This document shows, piece after piece, positions 10,324 to 20,743 of a DNA stretch of 64,000 bases; position 1 is the first letter of the stretch, and every line of letters begins with the position of its first letter. The notes beneath the pieces were generated by a model. That model saw only the letters and a list, made by a program, of their open reading frames with translations. It did not search any database and had not been told where the DNA came from. The stretch comes from Cymodocea nodosa. Its lineage: Eukaryota; Streptophyta; Magnoliopsida; Alismatales; Cymodoceaceae. The stretch lies in assembly GCA_036874045.1 (NCBI GenBank), contig CM072339.1, positions 11,477,501-11,541,500 on the forward strand, written 5' to 3'. The translations under genes were made by a program, and so were the position numbers.

Positions 10324-11919
10324 AATGCTTAGACTCCACTAAAGATAAATTTTGTTGATGATGTTGTTTACCTCATAGATATTATATACTTATCATAAAT
10401 AACTAAGTAATATCTAAACTACTACATAAGATACTATGAATTTACAATAAAATTATAGTAGTATCTTATTGATTTTACTTATTTTTCTAAGTTTAATGGT
10501 TTTCAAAATTTTAAGTGGAAATGTCAATGAAAACCATTAAATTTATCTAAAATCCTGAAATTTTGATTAAGTGTTTTCTTTAGATCAATGAAGGTGCATA
10601 TGATCAAGAATGAGTTTGACTTGATTGATTAAACTTGTAGAATAATTTATAGGTAAATCATATTAAGCTACTGTTCAAAAGTATGAGCCTATTGAAATTG
10701 ATTCATATTTTCAGTAAAATCATAGAAGTAAAAATTGTATGAGATTTGTGCTTTATTACATCTGTATTAATGAAATACATATATACTATGCTTAAAATAA
10801 AAAGTGCTTACAAAGTGAAAATCTTTGAGAGTTTATTGATCAATTTGATCATGAGCCAAATGTATTTGAGCAGATAGGTATATAAGGATTATTGTCCTAA
10901 AAAAGAATTCTTTAAATCTGGCAACCTAAGGTCTTGATTAGACTTGGGATTGTTGACTGAAAGCTCATTACACAGGTATATTAGAAAGCTCTTGTATGAT
11001 TTAAGCTTTTCAAACTAACTTTTAAAGAAAATTATCTATATTTATTATTTTGAAAAGATAAAAGTTGTTTTATTAAATACAGATATCTTTGAATCGAATA
11101 TAGTTTCTACCAATATGACTACTAATTTGTTGAATCTAATCTAGTACTTTTGAAAATGTTTATTTGAGATACATTTCTTTATTCTCCTTTTGTTAATCAT
11201 ATTAAGTTTAAAGTTATGTTTTGATTCATATACAGTTGGAGTTGATTCTGGAAATCATTCTTGATGAATTCAAGATAACAGAAATTGTTGAAAAGAAAAA
11301 TTTAAAGTATAGTCACAATTAACACCTATTTTATACAAGTATATTTTGTATGTTACTGAATATATTTGAAGTATATTTGTAGGGGGAGGAATTACAATGC
11401 CCAAAACAAATTAATATCATTTAGAAGATAAATCTTAGTTAATCTGAATTTAGTCCTCTTAAGATCTTGATGAAACAATTTAACAAACAAACAAACTATT
11501 TTAGGTTCACAGAAAAAATATTAGAATAGTTACAACGTTCTCAAGATAATGTTTTATATAAGTTACTTATAACTTGTAAGTTGTTTTCAGAAGCTTTTAG
11601 TTGAAAACATCCGAAACTTGCTTTTTAGTTAAAGTATACTAATTAGACATTATGTTATGTAAGGTAAGGTGTAAAACTGCCTCTAAACAGTATTTTACTC
11701 ATTAGGTTAGGTAACTCAATGAGTTATGCTTAAATTTTTGGGTACCTCGATTGAATAAAGTTTATTCAATATTCATTTTAAAACCCAAACCCAACTATAA
11801 GACTCATTTAGTTATTGCTACAGAAACCCTATTTAAACACTTATTACATGGGAACTTAGGTTATCTCATAACATCTTTTTGAAAATCTTTCCTGCTTGTT
11901 CCTGTAACCACCTGCAACG
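10324..11919 (+). other. copia B non-coding 3' block between RNase H and accessory ORF
   Basis: There is no convincing ORF. The block is conserved with the reverse-strand B' element (54758-56321) and, for about 10430-11000, with the 3' region of the Athila-like element (18170-18790), in the same sense relative to coding. Recognisable landmarks include AAATCTGGCAACCTAAGGTC and GAGCAGATAGGTAT. A purine tract, AGGGGGAGGA, lies at 11381-11390 and is conserved in B' (55250-55259). The conservation across elements suggests a function in RNA (export, packaging or structure) or second-strand priming; this is an inference. Confidence 0.7.
11381..11390 (+). other. Internal polypurine tract of copia B
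   Basis: AGGGGGAGGA is preceded by GTATATTTGT. It resembles the LTR-adjacent tracts of these elements but lies about 0.5 kb upstream of the accessory ORF and far from the 3' LTR. The same tract occurs at the matching place in B' (reverse strand, 55250-55259). Confidence 0.55.
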
Positions 11920-14113
11920 ATGTATTCAAAGGTCTACAAAGGGCATAGTAGAGGAAAAGGAAGAAGCAAAGAAAATGCAAAAGGCAAACAAATAGATGAA
12001 GATGAAGTCCCACGTACATGGTTTAAGAAGATTTTTCAAGTTGACAAAAGGTTAGCTCAAATCTATAGTGACTATTTCTTTTTTGAAGAAATACTTGATG
12101 AAGTTCGGCTAGAACTTAAAAATACTGCTAAGAGTATACAATACATGGGTATTAGAAGTAAATTTGACTAGGAATATCGTATGAAATGTGTTGAGATAGC
12201 ATTTTTGGAATACTATGCTCAATACTTGGAAAAAAGAGTAGGTTCATCGAGTAGAATTCCTTAAACACCTATAAACAGAACACGACTTACATCATTTGAG
12301 GAAGAACATGAATCTACAATACCTACACCTCTATTTGAAAAAGAAAAACAAACAAATATTGTTGTAGATCAAGAAAAAATTGAAAGTCTTTGTAAGGCAA
12401 TAGCTATAGAAAGTGCCTTAGAAGAATTGAAACAGAAAACTTTTTTGGAACAAATTTAGAAGAAAACATCAATAATAGCAGAAGAGGAATTGATGTGCTA
12501 CAATAGAAAAAGAGTCAGAAAATCAAAACAAAAAGAGATTGTTTCTAAAGAAACAAATTTAGTTGAAAAAGAAAAAATAGATGAGGATTTAATTCCAAAG
12601 GGCAATGTATGTCTAGACATTGCACCTTACATTGCATCTGACAAGGTCATCAGTTCAGAACACATTGAAACTGATGATGACAATGAAACATTATTATCTT
12701 TTTCTAGAAAACTTGAAAAGAGATCAAAGCAACAAATTAGTTCAAGTTTTTCTATAATATCAAGCCCTGATGATAAGGTAATTGAACAATCAAAGCATCA
12801 AGTAGACATGGAACAAGTTATTGCCGACGTGCTTGAAAATATTGAAGTAATAACTAGTTCAGAGGCTAGATTGTCTAGAGTAGTAGCTATTGAAAAAGAC
12901 AAGACTCCAGAAGAGCTTAATGTTGATCAGCCTATTTCAAAATCTATAGAAATAGAGTCTGAGAATTATAGACAAATACACCAGTTGTTGAATTTGTGGA
13001 AGAATTACACTCTAAACATTCTATAGAAACTAAATTAATGGATGTTGCAAATATTGAAAATGTTTCTTACATTGTTGAAGCTGGAGAATCAAGCTTACCT
13101 AAGTAGTTTCAAGAAAATATTTTGACAAAGGAACACAATGACATTCATTTTGAAGAAGAGATTCCTCAAAGAAAATTAAATTCTAAATCAAGGCTTTAGG
13201 TATCACCTTCTGAGTATAGAACATTCAACATTCAAGGAAATTCAATTTATTTTAGTTCTGAGGAAGCATCGCATAAATACAATAGTTTGATTTCATGTCA
13301 AATTCTGCATGCTCGACCAATAAAATTTAGAAGTTTACTGGAAATAAAGGATTTATTTGAGTTTCAATGTTTAATGCAATTCTTACCAGTTGGAACAAAA
13401 TGGAAGCAATATAAAGAGTTTATTGTAGTTTTTTATAGCAATCTAGTACAAAATGAAAATCTATTGATAACTCAAATAACTCAAGAGGAGTTTACTTTAT
13501 CTCTTGAATTAATTTTTAAAGTTTTAGGACTAAGGAATGAAGGTGTTGTTACAAACAGATTTGACATTGTTAGACAACTAGAATGGGACATTTAGTTTTT
13601 ATCATAGATTCTAGATGTATATACAGAAATGAGATTAATGGAAAATCTGAATGTAGAAGCTAGGTTTATTGCAAATATTTTGCATGCAAATTTATTTCAA
13701 AGAGTTAGACATAATTTGGAAGTAAGTAGAAGTTGTTTATATGCAACTTATGGCATATTTAATAGAATACAAATAAATTGGTTTGATGTTTTCATATACC
13801 AACTACAACATATGAGTTCAAAGTTATTTTTTGGTGATGTGCTGCATGTCAAATTATTGCAAGCCAACTGGATTTATCTGATTGGCCCTCTAAAACTAAA
13901 GGCATGAGAGCGTTTAGTATAAGAGATTTTCAAAAGCACCAGCAAATGCAACAACAGCAACAACAATAGTGAAACTATTTAGATCAAGTACAACAACAAC
14001 CTGAGCTACCTTCTAACTTAGATGTTGTACTGAATGACATCAGAAATGATATTAGGCATCTAAGAGATAAAATTTGTAATGCTATAAGTGATATCATTAG
14101 CAGGAATGGATAA
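11920..14113 (+). pseudogene. copia B accessory (third) ORF, ~730 codons, several stops
   Basis: A large ORF after pol, in the position of the env-like ORF of SIRE-type copia elements. It starts MYSKVYKGHSRGKG at 11920. The N-terminal block has VPRTWFKK, a helical charged segment and YRMKCVEIAFLE, and matches B' 54757-54092. The middle is acidic and Lys/Glu-rich. The C-terminal domain (about 13287-13907) carries LFEFQCLMQFL, FYSNLV, LGLRNEG and CLYATYG, and matches X1, X2 and the gypsy accessory ORF. After it come a Gln run (about 13940-13968) and a helical tail RNDIRHLRDKI ending TAA at 14111. Several stops interrupt it (e.g. 12169, 12457, 13024). I see no signal peptide or membrane segment, so an envelope role is unsupported. 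Function unknown. Confidence 0.7.
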
Positions 14114-14116
14114 ATG

Positions 14117-15460
14117 TGTTAGGACCTTAAGGCTTACCAAAGGGGGGGTGAATGGTAAAAATTCGTTTCTTAACAATTTAGAGGTAGTTTAATGTAAAGT
14201 GATAGCAAGCATACAATAAGGAAATCACACAGAGATTTTTAGGTGGTTCACTACTAACGGCTAGTCCACCCCCAAGGGATACTTGGGCTTCACTAAACTC
14301 TTGCAAACTTACAATCACTTGCTTTAAGGTTTAAGCAAGAACCAACTGACCATTCACTTGAGCTTCCTTGTCGAAGCTTCAATCAATCCTTTCACTAAAG
14401 TTTTAATCCATGTACTTCAGTAAACACTATCTTGTGAACAACAGAGTTGAATGCGTGATGAACTTCTGCAATTTGATCTGCAAATGTTGAAGATGATTTG
14501 ATCTCTAAAGCTTTTGTTCTGTTGAGCTTGGTGTAAGTATAGGTATGAGCAAAACGCTACCTAAATCCGTTGTCTGTATTTTGTATATATACCTAATATG
14601 TACAATGATCATATTTTCTTCCAACAGATGTATTCTACTGTACTTGATTAGACTCTAGTCCCAATACGGTAAGTTACCATTCAGAAAATCGTTTCAAGAT
14701 ATCTTACCGATTTTCCTATCCTTTCGGATAGTTAGTTGTGCAACTCTCCGAAGAGTATCTATAACTCATCGAAAGATCACTTAAACTTTACTACCATGTA
14801 GGATTCTAGAATATTTACTATAAGCTGTCATTCAATCGGATACTTATAACTGTAACTCACCGAACAATTATATACCTGGCGGATAGTTTGTCTCTATTAA
14901 CTTTCTGATTGCTTTAATTCAACAAGTGCATAAAGGCTGACTTAAGTTTCAGATGGTTATCCTTGTAACTCACCGAAACGCTTTAGGATTTTGGATAGTT
15001 ATCTTTCTAACTCTCCGAAAACTTATTTGCACTTCTTTCTAGAATTCTGCACGTGGGAAATTCATTGACTTAAGTTTTAGATGGTTATCCCTGTAACTCA
15101 CTGAAACGCTTCAGGATTTCGGATAGTTAACTTTCTAACTCTCCGAAAACATATTTGAGCTTCTTTCTGGAATTCTGCTCGTGGGAAATTCAATAACTTA
15201 AGTTTCGGATGGTTATCCCTGTAACTCACCGAAACTCTCTTTGAGATTTCAGATAGTTATCTAACTCTCCGATTTTTCCTTTAAGCATTTGACTACTGAC
15301 TTCTCTAATCTACACGTGTGTAATAGGATGACTTAAGTTCCAGAAAGTTATACCTGTAACTTACCAAAAAACTCGAATAGTTATCTAACTCTCCGAAAAG
15401 AAAACTCGGATAGTTATCTAACTCTCTAACAAGTCCTTTAAGCTTTGCTTACCAAAATAT
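14117..15460 (-). repeat. 3' LTR of copia C
   Basis: On the + strand it begins TGTTAGGACCTTAAGGC and matches 37044 onward closely (shared GGTGAATGGTAAAAATTCG, TTTAGGTGGTTCACCACTAA region). The inner boundary near 15460 is uncertain: this copy lacks about 0.3 kb of the U3 end found in the 5' LTR (about 38370-38671). It contains many short inverted repeats of the CGGATAGTTA...TAACTCTCCGAA kind, for example 15118-15147. Confidence 0.82.
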
Positions 15461-15468
15461 GATATTTC

Positions 15469-15483
15469 TCCCCCTTTCTTGCC
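15469..15483 (-). other. Polypurine tract of copia C
   Basis: The reverse complement reads GGCAAGAAAGGGGGAGAA, just upstream of the 3' LTR on the minus strand. This is where plus-strand DNA synthesis is primed. It sits about 140 bases after the RNase H stop codon at 15624, so C has no accessory ORF after pol, unlike A/B. Confidence 0.8.
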
Positions 15484-15623
15484 AATTGTCAAAAAGAAGT
15501 GAGATGACAGATACTGAGTTAGTGGAGTAATTATAGCTGAGTATCAAAACGTCTAAGTTGTTGCAAAACAGAGATGTTAGTAGAACAAGCTCCTAGTAGT
15601 GAGCTTGGAGAGTAGATATGAAA

Positions 15624-15769
15624 TTATAAATCATATAAAGAACAAATCCCTAAATTTCGTCTAATATGATTAAATGCAGCTTCAGATAATGGTTTGGTGA
15701 AGATATCTGCAAGTTGTTCTTTAGTAGAGACATATTCTAAGGAAATATGACCTTTTTCAACATGGTCTC
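15624..15769 (-). pseudogene. pol: copia C RNase H, C-terminal tail
   Basis: Last 48 codons of the C polyprotein, with the typical copia end (EQLADIFTKPL, then LGICSLYDL and a TAA stop at 15624-15626). It is the continuation of the RNase H at 32538-33113. The Athila-like element separates the two pieces, and the duplicated GTCTC falls in the codons at the break. Confidence 0.88.
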
Positions 15770-17617
15770 TGTTCGTATTTTCCCAGCACTACACTAGAAA
15801 AACTTGGATTTGTTACTTCTATTTTTACTTAGTTAATTTATCTTTATGCCTATTCTTTCTTTTAGAAGTAAACAAACAACCTTTAATACAATTTAGATAT
15901 TAATTCCAATTTGTACTTTAACTGCAAGTGCACAGTGTCTATTGTATCAGTGTGCAAATACAGGTCGATCCCACAAGGAATTGCTGACGAATTTAAGAAA
16001 TGTTTGATTGTGAACAATTCAAATTTATATTCAATAAGCACTCCGTTGAGTGTAACTCAACGGACTAAGTTCGTTGAGTTATGAATAACTCAACGGACTA
16101 TCCTCATGGACTTAAGTTAACTCCACGAGCCTATCTCTTCTTTATAATACTGCTAATTACAGAGGAATTCGGCCAACCATTGGGCGATTCCACAGATTGT
16201 AAATAACATAAATTAAGCTTTTTAATGCTAGTTAACATTGGATTTATCATTATGCAATACTAACATTCAGATGATTTAAACAGTAACCATTAAAATCTTT
16301 AAGTTGTTTTCTACGAACCAATTTCAGTAAACTGTAAAATTAAAACTAACATAAAATAATCATAAAACTAATACAGATAACATTAATCACGATACAACAC
16401 CAACAATACAACACTCAAATACAACATACAAACAAAGATAATTTGCTTTTGGTATTTTTGTTTTGATGTGATGGGCGAAAGGTGAAATGTAAAGTAATTT
16501 CACTTGACAGTAAATACTTCCGACACTACTTGCAACGCGATTACACCACTGAAAATTGAACCACTTACAATTCTGTCTCCTCTTCCTATAGAATCGTGAG
16601 TCCAAAATTGCAAAATGATCTCCTCTTCAGCATACAGGCATCAACCTGAAGCCAAGGCTAAAAGTTTTACGATCTCCTAAAATATGAGTCGGCGCTTGGT
16701 GAAAATGTCTTCCCTTCCTGCGACGCGATCAATCCTCACAATGGTTGTCGGGCACTGTGTTTGGCTCGGAATCGACCCAACATCAGGCAAGTATCCTCAC
16801 AGACCTCCGATGATTGGTGATTATGGTGGTGATACGATGGTTGGTGTGATACTTCGGAGAATCGCCGATACTGTCTGTAGAAAGCTCGGTGCTCCTCCTC
16901 TGTATACACTGGTCGTCCATCGATCACACTCTTTCTTTTTTTTCTTCTTTTCTTTTATATTTCTTCAGTGGTAACTGCTTCTGCTTGAATGGTCGATTGG
17001 ATTTCCTTCCTTTAGATCAACGGCGATGATTTCTTTCTTCCTGCGTGATTGAATTCCTGCGTGATACGTGCAAACGTGGCTTTCCTTCCAACTGTATGTT
17101 CTTGCAACCGCCACAATGGCATATTAGAAAATATATAGTCCATGGAGTTACAGATAACTCAACGGACTTCCTTCATTGATTTAACTATAAAACACGTGCA
17201 AAAATAACAACTTAAGTTTATAACGCTAACCTAACACGTTACCTTAGTGTATTTTCATGTAACTCAACGCGTGCAGTTATACTAACTTAACGAGTTATAA
17301 CGTAAGTAAATCTATTAGCTCTCAACACGTGTCAACAGGAGTTTAAACATAAAATAACATTCCGGAGAGTTACAGGTATAACTATCCGATGCTCAGATGC
17401 ATTTTCGGATACTTAAGAATTTCACAGCCTGCAATTTACCGACAGTTCATAAATGTACTAAATTAACATTAATTCCCCAAAATTAAGCAGATTCTTCAAT
17501 TAAAGCATATAACAGTGCAATTATAACATAATGGCTTAATTCTCATATGATAAGCTAAATATTATGCAATTAACCATCATTTAACCATTAATAATATACA
17601 CTTTTTCATTCTAAACA
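15770..17617 (-). repeat. 3' LTR of the Athila-like element
   Basis: 1848 bp; on the + strand it starts TGTTCGTATTTTCCCAGC and ends CATTCTAAACA. It matches 30731-32537 almost throughout. Differences include one extra inverted-repeat unit around 16052-16095 and a short ACACCAACAATACA-like insertion near 16397. An open frame antisense to the element (16684-16974) exists in both LTRs and in degraded form in the solo LTR (40471-40659). It resembles nothing I know. Confidence 0.92.
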
Positions 17618-17630
17618 CTTCCCCCATACC
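17618..17630 (-). other. Polypurine tract of the Athila-like element
   Basis: The reverse complement reads GGTATGGGGGAAG, immediately followed on the minus strand by the LTR start TGTTTAGAATG. This is the plus-strand primer position. A near copy (AGGTATGGGGGAGAGG) lies 1.3 kb upstream in the element sense, at 18948-18963. Confidence 0.85.
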
Positions 17631-19616
17631 TAAATTTTGCTAGTCCCTTAGCAAACTAAGATTTAATTAATTGGTTTTTCAAAAAGTGCTAGAATTAATT
17701 CTCCCCCTTTTGTTTTGTTTGTTTTTTGTTTTTTGTTTTTGTTTTTTTTTTCTTCTATTTAGCATAAACATATATTCTGTATGTTTCAGTAATCAACCTG
17801 CAAAGATATTTAGAATATATGTAAATTATATACAAAGTATATCATCTTCATATAGGTGTTAATTATATTATCGTTTGTTCTTCTTTTCATCATCTGTAAT
17901 CCTGAATTTTCCAATAAGTTTTTCTAGAAGAAATTTCAACAACATACAAATTAAAGTACAATTCAATTCAATTTGATTAAGACAAGTAGAATAAAGAATT
18001 GTATTTCCATTAAACAACTTCAAAAGTCAATTCCAGATTCATATTTCAGCAATTCTAGATAACAGAAAATATACTTGATTCATAAGATATCTGTATTTCA
18101 CAAAATACTTGCATCTTTTCAGAGCAGTATATGTTTTTTTTTTTTTTTTGTACTTTAAAAGTTAATTTGACAAGCTTGAATCATGCAAGAGCTTTCTAAT
18201 GTACCTATGTAACAAGCTTTCAGTCAACAATCCCAGATCTGATCAAGATCTTAGGTTGCCAGATTTTCAAAGTCCTTTTTTAGGTCAACAATCCTTACAT
18301 ACCTATCTGCTCAAGTACAAAAGGCTCGTGATCAAACAAGTCAATAAACTCTCAAGGTTTTTTTTTTTTTTAAAAAAAATAAATGCACACACAAAACAAA
18401 GCATTAATCACATACTGTATATGCACGTATTTCATTAATACAGATGCAGTAAAACACCAATCTCATATAATCCTGCTTCTATCATTTACTAAAGATATGA
18501 ATCCATAACAATAAGTTCATACTTTATCTATAGTTTAATAAGATCTACACATAAATCATTCTACAAGTTCAATCAGTCAAAGTAAATGTATCTTTCATCA
18601 TATGTGTTTCATTTAATCTAGAATTCACATCTCAGCTCCTTCAGGACTTCAGATAATTTTCTGATTAAGCATTAAATATTCTGATTTCATTTTAAAATCG
18701 TGAAACTGTTAAACTCATGAAATTCAGAAAAATCATAAGATACTATATCTAGATTTACATAAATAATAAATTCTATAGCATCTTCTATAGCCTTCTAAAT
18801 ATAACATTCAAGCAATTTATAAAAATTTTACAGTCTCAATTATCGGATAGTTACAACAAGTTCATAAAAATTTTCAATTTCCTCAAAACTTTACAATATC
18901 ATTTTAATTCCTTTAATTAACAAACTTACATGGCTATTACTTTAATTACCTCTCCCCCATACCTACATTTTGCATTGTTCTCAATGTAAAAGATTTGACA
19001 ATAAGTACATTAATTGTAGCAGGCATGAATAAAGTTTTGTTTGATTTAAAATTCAGGATAAGTAATTGGTTACATACCTTGTTCCATTTGTATCTCTTTC
19101 TGCATATTTCGATTTTTGATTCTGAAAAACTTTTCATTCCTAAATAAACACAGAATATAAAACAAAATAACATTTAACAGGTATTAATAAATCAGTGTCT
19201 TGTGTGGAACCTAGGCTTCTATGCCTTTGGTGGCTCACAAGCAAGCCAGTTGGTTTTCCAGAATAGATACCAACAAACTAGATTGATATTTTGTTTTGTT
19301 TGTTTTTTTTTTTTTTTTTTATAAAATGAACATGAAAAACTTCAAAATTCCTTTTTTTTTCTAAAAAATAAATGCAGAATACACAACATTAAACACACAA
19401 AATCACAGCTTAAGAATATGATTGAAAAGTAGAAACAAATGGAATAAATGTATCAGTCCAAGCAAACTTTTTAGGCATAGTTATTCTTACTATTAATTCT
19501 GTTTTAATGCAGTTCTTGGTCCTTTTTAATTTGTAAACATGCAATATATTATAAATTCCAAATATGAGTGTATTACCATTAATGATATGTAATGCAGAAA
19601 GGGATCCTTTTTGGTT
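17631..19616 (-). other. 3' non-coding region of the Athila-like element with block shared with copia B
   Basis: There is no coding sequence. From about 17800 to 18790 it follows the 3' non-coding region of copia B' (55260-56240), and about 18170-18790 also matches copia B (10430-11000), in the same orientation relative to coding. An extra purine tract lies at 18948-18963 (reverse). Poly-T/poly-A runs lie at 17700-17755, 18133-18150, 18359-18380 and 19303-19320. The rest, 18970-19600, is AT-rich and unrecognised. Confidence 0.7.
18948..18963 (-). other. Extra internal polypurine tract, Athila-like element
   Basis: The reverse complement reads GGTATGGGGGAGAGG, almost the same as the terminal tract at 17618-17630 and with a similar lead-in (AAATGTA versus AAATTTA). 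It lies between the F-box-like ORF and the shared block. It may be a duplicated or central tract; no LTR start follows it. Confidence 0.55.
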
Positions 19617-20548
19617 CTAGGGTAATGTAGCAGTTTCTATTTCTACATCTATTTCAATATACTCCTCTTCCCACTTCCATTCTTTCATGTCATCCATAAT
19701 CCATATTTGAAATTTCATCAGTTCATTCCACCATCTTATCAGACATAAAGTAGGATCATCTTTTTCATTATACCACATTCCTATTTGAATTTTATTAAAT
19801 TTTTCAGATGATGGTTTAGCTTTTCACTCAGTACAGGTAAAATTTCTGTATAATCATCATAACTGTCTATGCTCACTATGTATAAATCAGATCTATATGC
19901 TATTGATATCTCCGTGACTAAATAAATATAACCATCAAGTATGACATGTGTTTGGTTAATTAATGATTTTTGTCCTAGATATATTATAATGTTTTCATTC
20001 CAAGATCTGTTCAGAAAATTATACACACTTAAGCGTAAATCTTCACCCCAATTTCCTGTAGGTCTCCAATAATATAATTTTTCAGGAATTACAGAATTTT
20101 TATCAGAAAATATTAAAGCTGACCCAAAATTTTTAGTTGGTGCTTCAAATATATTAGGTCTTCCTATATTACATTCTTCTCTTATTATAGGATTTCTTAT
20201 CAAAATCTTAGGTAATGATAAACTTGCATACCTTGGTCTCGTCTTGTATATGATTAATCCTTCATCTATCCCCATAATATGACTCATTCCTTCTAATGCA
20301 TTGGGTGGAGTTCCAATAGTTTCTTCCATAGCCAAATATTCATGGGTATTTGAACTACGATTAAATGACCTCCATATGAATCCACCTCTAATCTTAGTCA
20401 TTTTTGCAGCTTGTAGTCCTTGAAAATATTTTTCTTCAATACAGTCTTTAATTTCCTTTGATACACAACACATCCTACACAGATCTTTAGCTGACAAGTT
20501 ACTTAGTATTTCCCTTTGTGCATCCAACAGTAATTGCATTAATTCCAT
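19617..20548 (-). CDS. F-box-like ORF carried by the retrotransposon (host gene capture candidate)
   Basis: A 255-codon frame starts at 20548. Residues 1-45 look like an F-box (LDAQREILSNLSAKDLCRMC, then CVSKEIKDCI), the module by which such proteins bind SKP1 in SCF ubiquitin ligases. The rest resembles the plant F-box-associated beta-propeller region: an LPKILIRNPIIREE stretch like the usual 'NPxTRE', LYYWRPTGNWGEDLRLSVYN, and a VILDGYIYLVTE-type motif. The frame stops at 19781, but an adjacent frame continues about 55 codons (WYNEKDDPTLCLIRWWNE, acidic end) to a TAG at 19617, so one indel probably shortened it. It is in the element's own sense, between gag and the 3' end. No such gene is standard in Athila elements. 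The F-box call is by motif only; a diverged retroviral-type accessory protein is the alternative. Confidence 0.6.
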
Positions 20549-20743
20549 TTGTTGATTCTGTAAAATAAAAAGAAAAATTTAGTAGAGACAAAAATTAACA
20601 TAATTACTGCACACCCTCGTGGAGTTAAGGCATAACTCAACGGACTAAGTTCGTTGAGTTAAAAATTAACTCTACGATACTATTAACTTAAAATAAAAAT
20701 AAAAACATATATACATACAGATAGTTGCTTCAGATATCTTACT

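Noticed and set aside
11920-14113. Calling the accessory ORF an envelope gene
   Set aside because: Position fits SIRE/Athila env-like ORFs, but no signal peptide, membrane segment or fusion-like stretch is visible.
16736-16927. His-rich reverse ORF in the Athila LTR
   Set aside because: Short, overlaps the opposite-strand frame, and interrupted in the solo LTR; no family recognised.
18199-18438. ORF in the shared non-coding block
   Set aside because: Reads against the element sense through poly-T/poly-A; the matching B and B' sequences are not open in this frame.
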